Origin: Neorhizobium sp. JUb45 | GTDB lineage: Bacteria; Pseudomonadota; Alphaproteobacteria; Rhizobiales; Rhizobiaceae | Direction of reading: 5' to 3' | Length of the DNA stretch: 64,000 nucleotides | Assembly: GCF_004343585.1 (NCBI RefSeq) | Contig: NZ_SLYW01000001.1 | Span: 558,001 to 622,000 of the forward strand | In this document: positions 19,586 through 27,446 of the stretch, in pieces | Layout: every line of letters begins with the position of its first letter | Numbering within the stretch: the first letter of the stretch is position 1 | Translations under genes and position numbers: made by a program | Notes under the pieces: generated by a model | Databases searched by the model: none | What the model was told of the DNA's origin: nothing | What the model saw: the letters and a program-made list of their open reading frames with translations, nothing else

Positions 19586-20421
19586 TGCGCGTCGAGGGGA
19601 ACGGGCTTACCCGGATCGAGGATCCGGCCGATCCCCGCATCGCGGAATTCCGCGATATCAAGGAACGCGACCTTGCCGGGCGGCAGGGTCGCTTCATCAT
19701 CGAAGGCACGGTGGTTCTGCGCATGACGGCTGCCGCGCATGGAGCCGGATCGTTCGAGATCGAAAAGATCCTGCTTCTGGAAAACCGCGTCGAGGGCGTG
19801 CGCGATATTCTGGCCGACGTGCCGGAGGATATACCTGTCTATGTGGCGAGCGGCGCGGTGCTCGATGCCATTGCCGGTTTTCACCTGCATCGCGGCATTC
19901 TGGCGCTCGGCCGTCGTGTGGCTGAACCGGATCTCGATGGCCTGATCGACAGCCTGCCGGACAAGGCGCTGGTGGTGGCCGCCTGCGGCATTTCCAATCA
20001 CGACAATATCGGCGGCATGTTCCGCAACGCCGCTGCCTTTGGTGCCGATGCCGTGCTGCTCGACGAGACCTGCTGCGATCCGCTCTATCGCAAGGCGCTG
20101 CGTGTATCGGTCGGCTCGGTGCTGTCGGTACCTTATGCGCGCGGCGGTACCATCCTGTCGCTGCTGGAACGGCTGACGGCGCGTGGATTGTCGATCTGGG
20201 CGCTGTCGCCCTCCGGCACATTCGATCTGCGTGATATCCCGGCCGAGAGGCAAGGCATAACATTGGTGACGGGAACCGAGGGCGAGGGGCTTCCCGATGC
20301 GGTGATGAAGCGCTTCAGCACGGCGCGTATCTCGCAGCGGCCCGGCCTCGACAGCCTCAATGCCGGCATGGCGACGGGCATCGCGCTTTACGAAATCGCC
20401 CGCATTCAACAGAAAATCTGA
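19585..20421 (+). CDS. SpoU/TrmH-family RNA 2'-O-methyltransferase
   Basis: The 278-residue SPOUT enzyme carries the three family motifs: NHDNIGGMFRNAAAFGADAVLLD (motif 1), LVTGTEGEGLPD (motif 2) and LNAGMATGIALYEIAR (motif 3, where many relatives have N-x-S). An N-terminal substrate-binding part precedes them. It methylates ribose in rRNA or tRNA using S-adenosylmethionine; the exact site is unknown. Translation is coupled to the small membrane protein gene upstream (TGATG). Confidence 0.87.
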   Translation: MRVEGNGLTRIEDPADPRIAEFRDIKERDLAGRQGRFIIEGTVVLRMTAAAHGAGSFEIEKILLLENRVEGVRDILADVPEDIPVYVASGAVLDAIAGFHLHRGILALGRRVAEPDLDGLIDSLPDKALVVAACGISNHDNIGGMFRNAAAFGADAVLLDETCCDPLYRKALRVSVGSVLSVPYARGGTILSLLERLTARGLSIWALSPSGTFDLRDIPAERQGITLVTGTEGEGLPDAVMKRFSTARISQRPGLDSLNAGMATGIALYEIARIQQKI

Positions 20422-20424
20422 TTT

Positions 20425-21603
20425 TTACGCGTCTTGCGTCTGTTCTGAAATCGCTTCGCGGGCGCGGTCGGCAAGGCTGATGCGGCCATTGTCCGATTGC
20501 TCAGACGATGCTTCCAGCAGCTTGTGAACCGGCGAGGACGGCCCTTCCGTCGCGGCCGTCAGGGCCACCATGCTGGCGGCAATCGAGGCCATTTCGGCGC
20601 GGATGGCGTCGTCGCCAGCCTTGCCGCGCGGTTTCATCAGGCGTTCGCCAAGGGCGGTGCCGCGATTGCGGATATCCTGTGTCATGGCCGACAGGTCGGC
20701 GGTGTTGTCTGCCACGTCAGCCACAAGGGGGGAGGCCTTCTCTTCTGTTTCTGTGTCTTCCTGCTTGTTCTTGGGTGCGGGCAGGGCGATGCCCGCGGCT
20801 TTCAAAGCGCGGTTGGCGGCGCGGGTTTCCGAATTGGCGGTCTTCACCTTGTCGCGAAGGCGGGTGATTTCCTGATCACGGCGCTCCAGCGCGTTTTCCT
20901 TGTCGTTGCGCTCGGTCACTTCGCGGGCAAGCTTGTCTTCCAGCCTGAGCGCCCGGTGCTCTTCCTGCGTCAGGCGGGTCTCTGCTTCCTTGGCGCGGGT
21001 GGTGAGCAGTTTCACGTCATGACGCATCGCGTCACGTTCCTCGCGCAGCGCCGAGACGCGGAATTTCAGGTTCTCGACTTCGGTGTCACGGGTGGACAGA
21101 TCGATGGTGAGATTGTCGAGATCGGCGCCGAGTTTCATGACGCGCTTGTGCAGGCTTTCGATTTCCAGATCCTTGGCGGCGCCGGCATCCTCGACCGTTT
21201 GAAGTGCTGCGCGCAATTGCTGGATATAGACGTCCTCGCGGCGCAGGCGCGACCGCAGATCGGACGCCTCGGTGTTCATGTCGTCGATCTGCATGTGCAG
21301 TTCGTGGTTTTCCGACTGAAGGCGGGTGGCATCGGCGGTGATGCCATCGTGGCGCAGCTGCAGGGCAACGGCGTTGTCGCGTGCCTTGATCAGGTCCTGT
21401 TTGGTGCGGGCATTCTCGGCAGCGTAGACCGCGCGCGCCATGTCACGCTGGGCGCGCACTTCCTGCGGGCTGATCGGCATGGTCGCCTGAATGCGGTTTT
21501 CCGTGTAGCGCACGATCCGCCGATGGATGGCAGGCGCCAGAATCATGGCGAAAAGAACGGCAGTCAGAAAGCCGAGGCCGAACAACAGGGCAAATTGGAT
21601 CAC
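20425..21603 (-). CDS. Membrane-anchored coiled-coil protein of unknown function
   Basis: The 392-residue protein starts from GTG with one transmembrane segment (about 3-25, LLFGLGFLTAVLFAMILAP). A long heptad-rich coiled coil follows (about 45-275, many Glu/Arg/Leu repeats). The C-terminus is low complexity. This architecture suggests a cytoplasmic rod tethered to the inner membrane, perhaps structural or related to cell division. It is convergent with the methyltransferase gene (3 bases apart). The RBS is weak. Confidence 0.75.
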   Translation of the reverse strand: MIQFALLFGLGFLTAVLFAMILAPAIHRRIVRYTENRIQATMPISPQEVRAQRDMARAVYAAENARTKQDLIKARDNAVALQLRHDGITADATRLQSENHELHMQIDDMNTEASDLRSRLRREDVYIQQLRAALQTVEDAGAAKDLEIESLHKRVMKLGADLDNLTIDLSTRDTEVENLKFRVSALREERDAMRHDVKLLTTRAKEAETRLTQEEHRALRLEDKLAREVTERNDKENALERRDQEITRLRDKVKTANSETRAANRALKAAGIALPAPKNKQEDTETEEKASPLVADVADNTADLSAMTQDIRNRGTALGERLMKPRGKAGDDAIRAEMASIAASMVALTAATEGPSSPVHKLLEASSEQSDNGRISLADRAREAISEQTQDA

Positions 21604-21732
21604 GTGAGGGCCATCCCGCAGTCTGAAATATCGAGCCTATTGCAGTCTTCTTGCCTAACATCAGCTAAGCATGAGGCGCGCGAGGCGGCAAGCGCATCGC
21701 ACGCCGAAAAGGCGAAAGTTGGATGACAGGGA

Positions 21733-22329
21733 TCAGAAGGGATTCCAGGTGGGGTTTGGTGTCAGCTTCAGATAGCCGACATTGACGCCAAGACGGGCAC
21801 CAAGACCGGTGCGGATCGGCACCAGCACCACATTCTGGTTCTTCAGTACGGTCATGCCGACGCCGGCGATGACGAAGGCCGAACCGCTGACGCCGCCGTA
21901 ACGGGCATAAAGCGCCTGGATGGACGGAAGATCATAGACCAGCATCATCGCGCGCGTGCCCTGGCCACCGTAATCGATACCCAGCGACGGGCCCTGCCAG
22001 TAGACTTCATGCTGGCCGGCATTCTTGGTATAAAGCTGGCCTTCGCCATAGGTGAGGCCGGCAATGAAGGCGCCGGAGCCTTCCTGGCCGAGAATATAGC
22101 CATTCGGCAGGCCATATTGCTGGAAGGCGCGTTCGACGACCTTGGCCAGGCCGCCACTGGCGGAGCCAAAGAAGCCGTGGCCGGCGTCGACGATTTCCTG
22201 CGCCGTGTACTGTTCGCTGCCCTGCTGGGCTGCGGCGACGGTGGGGAGGGCAAGAGGCATTGCAAGAACAGGGGCAAGCAGGCTCTGAAAACCCAGGCGG
22301 GCGATGGCGTAAAATTTGCTCGGGCGCAT
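21733..22329 (-). CDS. DUF1134 (SYLF-like) exported protein
   Basis: The 198-residue product has a signal peptide (LGFQSLLAPVLAMPLALPTVAAAQQ) and a DUF1134 domain: AQEIVDAGHGFFGSASGGLAKVVERAFQQYG and GQGTRAMMLVYDLPSIQALYARYGGV. DUF1134 proteins are common in Alphaproteobacteria and probably bind lipid in the periplasm. ATG at 22329 has GGAAAG upstream; the 40-codon extension to 22449 is not conserved-looking. Confidence 0.8.
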   Translation of the reverse strand: MRPSKFYAIARLGFQSLLAPVLAMPLALPTVAAAQQGSEQYTAQEIVDAGHGFFGSASGGLAKVVERAFQQYGLPNGYILGQEGSGAFIAGLTYGEGQLYTKNAGQHEVYWQGPSLGIDYGGQGTRAMMLVYDLPSIQALYARYGGVSGSAFVIAGVGMTVLKNQNVVLVPIRTGLGARLGVNVGYLKLTPNPTWNPF

Positions 22330-22567
22330 CGTTCTTTCCGTGGTTCGCATCGATTCAAGTCGCATATAGCGGTCTAACCATCTTGAGGCGATGGTGTTAA
22401 CAATCGGTTTACCAAAAATGGTGTTCTTAAGGCGCAACGCTGACGTCATTTTCGCGCAACGTTGGCGTGCTCAGGTTCTCGCCATTCGTGGCCGACATTG
22501 CAGCGCCATGCGCCAATTCTATGGCGCAGGAAAGACGCTGTAACATTTTAAACAACAGGAACTCCCG

Positions 22568-23215
22568 ATGCCGAAGAACCCCAATCTCACCTTGAGCGGT
22601 GCCGACCTCGCATCGCTCCTGTGCAGCCGCGTCTGCCACGATGTGATTTCACCCGTCGGCGCCATCAATAATGGTTTGGAGCTGCTGGACGAGGGCGGAA
22701 CCGACGAGGAAGCGCTGGACCTGATCCGTACCTCGGCCATCAATGCCTCGGTTCGCCTCAAGTTCGCCCGTCTTGCCTTCGGTGCCTCCGGCTCGGTCGG
22801 TGCATCGATCGATACCGGTGAAGCCGAAAAGGCTGCCAAGGAATTTGCCGCTGCGGAAAAGAAGGTCGAAGTGACCTGGAGCGGTCCGCGCGCCATCATC
22901 CCGAAGAACCGCGTCAAGCTGCTGCTCAACCTGTTCATGGTCGCCTATAGCTCGATCCCGCGCGGCGGCAGCCTCGATATCATGCTCGAAGACCCGGATG
23001 GCGATGCCAAATTCACCATCACATCGAAGGGCCGCATGTTGCGCGTGCCGCCGAAATTCATCGAGATCTGCTCCGGCAGCATCGAAGAGGCGATCGATGC
23101 CCATTCGGTTCAGCCCTATTACACGGTGCTGCTGGCGGAAGAGGCCAATATGGATCTCAAGCACGTCGTCTTCGAAGACAAGATTGCGTTTATCGCAGAA
23201 ACTGCAATCGTGTGA
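22568..23215 (+). CDS. chpT: Histidine phosphotransferase ChpT
   Basis: This 215-residue protein relays phosphate from the CckA kinase to CtrA and CpdR in the alphaproteobacterial cell-cycle phosphorelay. The dimerisation/HPt helix carries the phospho-histidine in LLCSRVCHDVISPVGAINNGLELL (His24), and the degenerate ATPase-like fold follows (VKLLLNLFMVAYSSIPRGGSLDI). No ATP-binding motifs remain, as expected for ChpT. ctrA lies about 1 kb away on the other strand. Confidence 0.9.
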   Translation: MPKNPNLTLSGADLASLLCSRVCHDVISPVGAINNGLELLDEGGTDEEALDLIRTSAINASVRLKFARLAFGASGSVGASIDTGEAEKAAKEFAAAEKKVEVTWSGPRAIIPKNRVKLLLNLFMVAYSSIPRGGSLDIMLEDPDGDAKFTITSKGRMLRVPPKFIEICSGSIEEAIDAHSVQPYYTVLLAEEANMDLKHVVFEDKIAFIAETAIV

Positions 23216-23312
23216 TTTATATCGCCGAACGGTAACCATTCATTAGCTGAGCTCCCCTTAGGATCAGGTCCCGGCGCTTTCATCGAAGGCCGGATCCATT
23301 GGGGAGTCCACC

Positions 23313-23675
23313 ATGCAGCGTCTGATGATTGCCGACAGTTCCGATATCGTCCGGACCGTTGCGAAGCGTATCCTCAGCGAACTCAACTTCATGGTTTCGG
23401 AATCGGCAAGTGCCGGTGAGGCTTTGCAGCGCTGCAAGGCTGAACTTCCCGTCGTGCTGATCGTCGATGCGGGCCTGGAAGGTGCGCTGGAACTGATCGC
23501 CGGTGTGCGTGCGATTCCGAATGGTGACAAGGTGCGCATCTATTACTGCGTGATCGAAGCCGATCTGCGCAAGATGATGCAGGGCAAGCGCGCCGGTGCC
23601 GACGATTTCCTGCTGAAGCCGTTCGACCGCAAGATCCTCTCGTCGGTCTTTGCCAATCTGTCGATCGCCGCCTGA
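23313..23675 (+). CDS. Stand-alone receiver-domain response regulator (divergent)
   Basis: The 120-residue protein is one receiver domain with no output domain. It keeps the phospho-acceptor region (Asp52 in LIVDAGLEG) and Lys102 (LLKPFDRKI). Of the usual acidic pair only Asp8 remains (MIADSSDIV), and the switch Thr/Ser position is Cys79. It lies between chpT and ctrA, in the same direction as chpT and 97 bases after it. It may be a phosphate sink or partner of ChpT; it does not look like CpdR or DivK. Confidence 0.85.
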   Translation: MQRLMIADSSDIVRTVAKRILSELNFMVSESASAGEALQRCKAELPVVLIVDAGLEGALELIAGVRAIPNGDKVRIYYCVIEADLRKMMQGKRAGADDFLLKPFDRKILSSVFANLSIAA

Positions 23676-23694
23676 TTTCCGAATAAACGCACAA

Positions 23695-23726
23695 AGCCGG
23701 GACGTTTTTACGTGCCCGGCCTTTTG
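23695..23726 (+). terminator. Terminator of the receiver-domain gene
   Basis: GCCGGGACGT and ACGTGCCCGGC form a stem with one bulged base and a TTTT loop, followed by a short T-run (CTTTTG). It lies 21 bases after the stop codon. Confidence 0.7.
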
Positions 23727-23770
23727 TCTGGCCGATCATCCTTGCCGTATCCCATTGCCTGAACGTGCAA

Positions 23771-23800
23771 AGGCCCGCGCGATGACGATCGCGCGGGCCT
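23771..23800 (-). terminator. Terminator of ctrA
   Basis: AGGCCCGCGCGAT and ATCGCGCGGGCCT form a perfect 13-bp stem with a 4-base loop. Read on the minus strand it lies 27 bases past the ctrA stop codon and is followed by TTGCAC. Confidence 0.7.
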
Positions 23801-23827
23801 TGCGGAAGGGGAATTCCGATATTTCTA

Positions 23828-24529
23828 TCAGGCCGTTTCGGCGTATTCCGCGCCATCCGGTTCGCGCAGCACATAGCCACGGCCCCAGACGGTTTCGATG
23901 TAGTTGGCGCCATCGGCCGCATTTGCCAGCTTCTTGCGCAGCTTGCAGATGAAAACGTCGATGATCTTCAGTTCCGGCTCGTCCATGCCACCGTAAAGAT
24001 GGTTCAGGAACATTTCCTTGGTGAGCGTGGTACCCTTGCGGAGCGAAAGCAGCTCCAGCATCTGGTATTCCTTGCCCGTCAGGTGAACGCGCTGACCACC
24101 GACTTCAACGGTCTTGGCGTCCAGGTTAACGATCAGTTCACCGGTGATGATGATCGACTGGGCGTGGCCCTTGGAACGACGAACGATGGCGTGAATACGA
24201 GCAACCAGTTCGTCCTTGTGGAACGGCTTGGTCATGTAATCGTCAGCGCCGAAACCAAGGCCTCGTACCTTGTCTTCGATGCCAGCCATGCCCGACAGGA
24301 TCAGGATCGGGGTCTTAACCTTCGAGAGGCGCAGCGTCCGCAGCACTTCGTAACCGGACATGTCCGGCAGGTTAAGATCCAGAAGGATGATGTCGTAATC
24401 ATAGAGTTTGCCGAGATCGACGCCCTCTTCACCGAGATCGGTGGTGTAAACGTTAAAACTTTCGGACTTCAGCATAAGCTCGATGCTCTGAGCCGTTGCG
24501 CTGTCGTCTTCGATCAATAGAACCCGCAT
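23828..24529 (-). CDS. ctrA: Cell-cycle master response regulator CtrA
   Basis: The 233-residue OmpR-type regulator has an intact receiver domain ([16 protein letters not shown], phospho-Asp in [17 protein letters not shown], Lys in [10 protein letters not shown]) and a winged-helix DNA-binding domain with the CtrA-specific [49 protein letters not shown]. It controls replication, division, motility and polarity genes through TTAA-N7-TTAA sites. The C-terminus ends in two alanines-type hydrophobics (YAETA), consistent with ClpXP turnover. ATG at 24529 has AAAGGGG upstream. Confidence 0.97.
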   Translation of the reverse strand: MRVLLIEDDSATAQSIELMLKSESFNVYTTDLGEEGVDLGKLYDYDIILLDLNLPDMSGYEVLRTLRLSKVKTPILILSGMAGIEDKVRGLGFGADDYMTKPFHKDELVARIHAIVRRSKGHAQSIIITGELIVNLDAKTVEVGGQRVHLTGKEYQMLELLSLRKGTTLTKEMFLNHLYGGMDEPELKIIDVFICKLRKKLANAADGANYIETVWGRGYVLREPDGAEYAETA

Positions 24530-24971
24530 GTTTTTCCCCTTTACCGCCGCGAAAGGTTTGCAACCCCCTAACGCGCACCGGATCCAGTCGTTGCCTGATT
24601 TGGAGGCTGCCACCAAATGGTTAACAAACTCTGACTCGTGTTGGCAAGGTACAGGAATTTGTTAAACAAAATTGGTACTGGCCTGATTTCAATTGAGAAT
24701 CCGTCACCGCCAAAACGTGAATCATAACGCGAGGAAATTGCGCTAAGTGATTCATACGACTCGTCATTGTCGTTAGTCGAATAATCGACCATGGCATTTA
24801 CTGACCCTTAAGCGATCGGCCTTATCATTAACGATGCCCGTAAACGAAAGGTTACCGCGACGAAAAATTCATTAACGTCGTGGAAATTTTTTTGGTCCTA
24901 TGTGTAACAACTCGGACACAGGCTCGATTGTTAATTTGGCCGGGGTCTCGCTATCCACGGGAGTATTGCGT
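24530..24971. promoter_or_regulatory. Divergent ctrA-fliJ control region
   Basis: This 442-base gap between ctrA (minus) and fliJ (plus) is AT-rich for this genome and holds no credible gene. It contains several TTAA half-sites, for example GTTAAC at 24620, TTAA at 24662 and others at 24809, 24829 and 24872 (positions approximate). Five GANTC motifs lie in the ctrA-proximal half. I did not find a perfect TTAA-N7-TTAA pair. It should carry the ctrA promoters and the fliJ promoter. Confidence 0.7.
24633..24762 (-). promoter_or_regulatory. Cluster of five CcrM (GANTC) methylation sites upstream of ctrA
   Basis: GACTC at 24633, GAATC at 24697, GAATC at 24719, GATTC at 24749 and GACTC at 24758. 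Random sequence gives about one per 256 bases, so five in 130 bases is a clear excess. In Caulobacter a GANTC site in ctrA P1 couples transcription to passage of the replication fork through hemimethylation. Confidence 0.6.
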
Positions 24972-25325
24972 ATGAAATCGCGTGACAGTCTGGTTCGCCT
25001 GAAAGAATTTCAGGTGAATGACAAGCGCCGACAGCTGCAGCAGTTGCAGATGATGATGGCGGAATTCGAAAGAATGGCGAAAGAGCTGGAACACCAGATC
25101 ACGCTTGAAGAAAAGAAGTCCGGAATTTCCGATCCTAACCACTTTGCCTATCCGACCTTTGCAAAGGCGGCACGGCAGCGGGCGGATAATCTCCAGGTTT
25201 CGATCCGCGAGCTGAAAAGCCAGCAGGATTCCGCAGAGCTGGTGCTTGAAGAAGCACAGGCCGAGCTTTCCAAGGCAACGGCGTTGGAAGAACGCGACGT
25301 CGGCAACCAGCGCGCTCGCGCATAA
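24972..25325 (+). CDS. fliJ: FliJ-like flagellar export chaperone
   Basis: The 117-residue product is almost wholly helical and coiled coil, as in FliJ: SRDSLVRLKEFQVNDKRRQLQQLQMMMAEFERMAKELEHQI, then a second long helix. FliJ stirs the flagellar export gate and recycles chaperones. GGGAG lies 9 bases before ATG at 24972; an upstream in-frame start at 24900 is in the control region. Its location beside ctrA and sciP is typical of Alphaproteobacteria. Confidence 0.82.
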   Translation: MKSRDSLVRLKEFQVNDKRRQLQQLQMMMAEFERMAKELEHQITLEEKKSGISDPNHFAYPTFAKAARQRADNLQVSIRELKSQQDSAELVLEEAQAELSKATALEERDVGNQRARA

Positions 25326-25468
25326 AAAAGTTTCCGGCCGCCTATCGCCGGATCCATATCGCCAACGTGGCCAGGCAGATCATTCTGCCGGGCCCGTTGT
25401 CGTTTTTGTCGGGTGTTTTGTCACCACATCATGCGCTACATACGGTCACCACGTGGCTGGAGCGATTG

Positions 25469-25960
25469 ATGCATCTGTCGAAATTTTTATGGATACTTGT
25501 TGCTGCTGTTTTTCTGATGCTCGGCCTTTTTCTGCCGATCATGCGCTTCGACAGTTTTTATTTTTTCAGCAAGACGCCGTCACTGGTCGGCGTCGTTTCC
25601 TCGCTCTGGACGAGCGGCGATATTTTGCTGGCCTTGCTGGTCGGCGGATTTTCCATCCTGTTTCCGATCCTCAAACTCGCGGCGCTTTTTTTGGGCGCGA
25701 TACGCGGGGAGGGCCAATCGACGCGCAGCCGCTTCCGGCGGGTGATGCCGTACCTGTCGAAATGGTCGATGATGGATGTGATGCTGGTGGCGATCGTGGT
25801 GTTCGCGGCAAAAACCAGTGGTCTCGCGACCGCGATTGCCCAACCGGGCCTCTGGTTTTACGCGGGCTCGACACTGATTTCCGGCGTGATCCTGCCGCTG
25901 GTCGATCGCGATGCGCTCAGAAGGCGGCGCCTTAAAAAGCAGAACCCCTCGCGGCCCTGA
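25469..25960 (+). CDS. PqiA-family (paraquat-inducible protein A) membrane protein
   Basis: The 163-residue product has four transmembrane segments and PqiA-domain hallmarks: LPIMRFDSFYFFSKTPSLVGVVSSLWTSGDILLALLVGGFSILFPILKLAAL and the WSMMDVMLVAIVVFAAKTSGLA segment. It is one PqiA module, without the cysteine-rich segment seen in E. coli PqiA. PqiA-type proteins take part in lipid transport between membranes. The frame is open upstream to 25367, but ATG at 25469 with GGAGCG fits the domain start. Confidence 0.78.
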   Translation: MHLSKFLWILVAAVFLMLGLFLPIMRFDSFYFFSKTPSLVGVVSSLWTSGDILLALLVGGFSILFPILKLAALFLGAIRGEGQSTRSRFRRVMPYLSKWSMMDVMLVAIVVFAAKTSGLATAIAQPGLWFYAGSTLISGVILPLVDRDALRRRRLKKQNPSRP

Positions 25961-25974
25961 GGTCGAGAGGGGTT
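25943..25974. terminator. Hairpin at the end of pqiA-like gene
   Basis: AACCCCTC and GAGGGGTT form an 8-bp stem around a 16-base loop that contains the pqiA-like stop codon. sciP ends 29 bases away on the other strand. A weak bidirectional terminator is likely. Confidence 0.45.
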
Positions 25975-26003
25975 AAAGCAGGCCGAATTCGGCAACACAG
26001 ACG

Positions 26004-26279
26004 TCAGTGACGATACTGCTGGATACGGGTTGTTCTCAGGCCGGCAAGGCCATGATCATTGATCGATGCCTGCCAGGATAGGAATTCTTCTACTGTGAGC
26101 GTGTAACGCTCACAGGCTTCTTCCAAGCTCAACAGGCCACCGCGGACTGCAGCAACCACTTCAGCCTTGCGACGAATGACCCAGCGGCGCGTATCGGCCG
26201 GGGGCAAGTCAGCAATCGTCAATGGGCTGCCATCGGGTCCGATGACATATTTAACTCGGGGTCGTATCATTTCGGTCAT
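26004..26279 (-). CDS. sciP: CtrA inhibitor SciP (DUF1153)
   Basis: The 91-residue helix-turn-helix protein starts MTEMIRPRVKYVIGPDGSPLTIADLPP and continues WVIRRKAEVVAAVRGGLLSLEEACERYTLTVEEFLSWQ. In Caulobacter SciP binds CtrA or nearby DNA in G1 and prevents CtrA from activating transcription. The ATG at 26279 was chosen over an upstream ATG at 26306 because the family begins with the RPRVKYV block. It sits in the same cluster as ctrA and chpT. Confidence 0.93.
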   Translation of the reverse strand: MTEMIRPRVKYVIGPDGSPLTIADLPPADTRRWVIRRKAEVVAAVRGGLLSLEEACERYTLTVEEFLSWQASINDHGLAGLRTTRIQQYRH

Positions 26280-26330
26280 TGGACTCTCTACACTACACAA
26301 GACCACGTGAGAGAGCCTAGAGCGGCAGTT

Positions 26331-26345
26331 TTAACATTTACCTAA
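26331..26345 (-). promoter_or_regulatory. Near-consensus CtrA box upstream of sciP
   Basis: TTAA-CATTTAC-CTAA matches the CtrA site TTAA-N7-TTAA with one mismatch. It is 52-66 bases upstream of the sciP start codon, where a CtrA-activated promoter would be bound. A GANTC site (GACTC, 26282-26286) lies between it and the gene. Confidence 0.5.
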
Positions 26346-26410
26346 GCGGTTCACGGGATTTTGTCCCTGCTGTGGAAAAGTTGAGCCAATAACGGAAAAA
26401 GTCAGAAAAA

Positions 26411-26432
26411 AAGCGCCCTGGAGGGAGCGCTT
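26411..26432 (-). terminator. Terminator of the sugar transferase gene
   Basis: AAGCGC and GCGCTT pair around a CCTGGAGGGA loop that can add further pairs. A-rich sequence on the left gives a U-run on the minus strand, 36 bases past the sugar transferase stop; T-rich sequence on the right makes it potentially bidirectional. Confidence 0.75.
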
Positions 26433-26467
26433 TTTATTTGCCGGGAATTAGAAGACGGACAGTTTCG

Positions 26468-27190
26468 TCAGAAACCCTTGCCGCCACGCAGTTCGGACAC
26501 AACGGTTCCGACCATGATGCGGATATCGAACCAGACGGAAAACTTGTCGATATAATGCAGGTCGCAGGCAATGCGGGCACGTGCCTTGCCGGGACGATCA
26601 GTCGGACCACGCAGGCCGCGCATCTGGGCGAGACCGGTCATGCCGGGCTTGACCATGTGGCGACGGTGATAATCCGGCACCAGATCCTCGTAAGGAATAC
26701 CGGCGGCCAGCATGCCGATAGCATGGCAACGCGGGCCGACCAGCGACATGTCGCCCTTCAGCACGTTCAGAAGCTGCGGCAGTTCATCGATATTGGTCTT
26801 GCGCAGGATGGCGCCGAGCTTGGTGATGCGCGGATCGTTCTTGATGGTCTGGGCCACACCGGTCGCGTCACCGAGGTCGGTGCGCATCGAGCGGAACTTG
26901 TAGACCCTGATCTTGCTGCAATCCTTGCCCCAGCGGGTCTGCCGGAAAAGCACCGGCCCCTTGCTGTCGAGCTTGATCAGAACAGCAACCGCCAATAGCA
27001 GAGGTGCCAGGGCGATAAGGGCCATCAGCGAGACGGAAATATCCACCGCACGTTTGGCGGTGAGGTGTCCCCGTTTCAGTCGGGGCTTGGAGAATGCAAC
27101 GGCGCGACTGTTGCTTTTCGCAACCGCGAAGGACTCGCGACTCCGGACGGTGGCATAGGCTGCGCTTTTGTGGAGATCGGATATGCTCAC
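26468..27190 (-). CDS. Undecaprenyl-phosphate sugar phosphotransferase, ExoY-like
   Basis: The 240-residue protein has the bacterial sugar-transferase domain (PF02397): a transmembrane anchor at about 47-70 ([27 protein letters not shown]), [13 protein letters not shown], the acidic [25 protein letters not shown] and the C-terminal [16 protein letters not shown]. It starts exopolysaccharide repeat-unit assembly by moving a sugar-1-phosphate to the lipid carrier. ExoY of rhizobial succinoglycan is the best-known relative; which polymer this one serves is not visible since no other eps genes adjoin. Confidence 0.85.
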   Translation of the reverse strand: MSISDLHKSAAYATVRSRESFAVAKSNSRAVAFSKPRLKRGHLTAKRAVDISVSLMALIALAPLLLAVAVLIKLDSKGPVLFRQTRWGKDCSKIRVYKFRSMRTDLGDATGVAQTIKNDPRITKLGAILRKTNIDELPQLLNVLKGDMSLVGPRCHAIGMLAAGIPYEDLVPDYHRRHMVKPGMTGLAQMRGLRGPTDRPGKARARIACDLHYIDKFSVWFDIRIMVGTVVSELRGGKGF

Positions 27191-27286
27191 GACGTTCCCC
27201 GCGTTATCTATGTTTTCAATCGTTTGTCTAGATCCTGATATAACACATACTCAGGACTGCTCAACCCGCTTGATTAGGGATCAATT

Positions 27287-27344
27287 AAGGCTGTCATGAA
27301 TTCATTGAGATATTTTTGCATTGCAGCAATTTCATGACAGCCTT
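27287..27344. repeat. 58-base inverted repeat between exoY-like and DUF2793 genes
   Basis: AAGGCTGTCATGAA at 27287 and TTCATGACAGCCTT at 27331 are exact 14-bp inverted copies separated by 30 bases. There is no U-run next to it. It lies about 100 bases upstream of the exoY-like start codon and 103 bases past the DUF2793 gene on the same strand, so it could be a terminator-like hairpin, an operator pair or a small palindromic repeat. Confidence 0.7.
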
Positions 27345-27446
27345 GATTCAAATTTTAGGCGATGATCCGTATCTCTATGTTTCTTCTGGGTTGTGCGTGT
27401 TCATACCACTTTGAAGTGTCGATGCGTTCAAACCATGGCAGTCGGA

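Noticed and set aside
24530..24971. A full TTAA-N7-TTAA CtrA box upstream of ctrA or fliJ
   Set aside because: Only half-sites were found; spacing between them is not seven bases.
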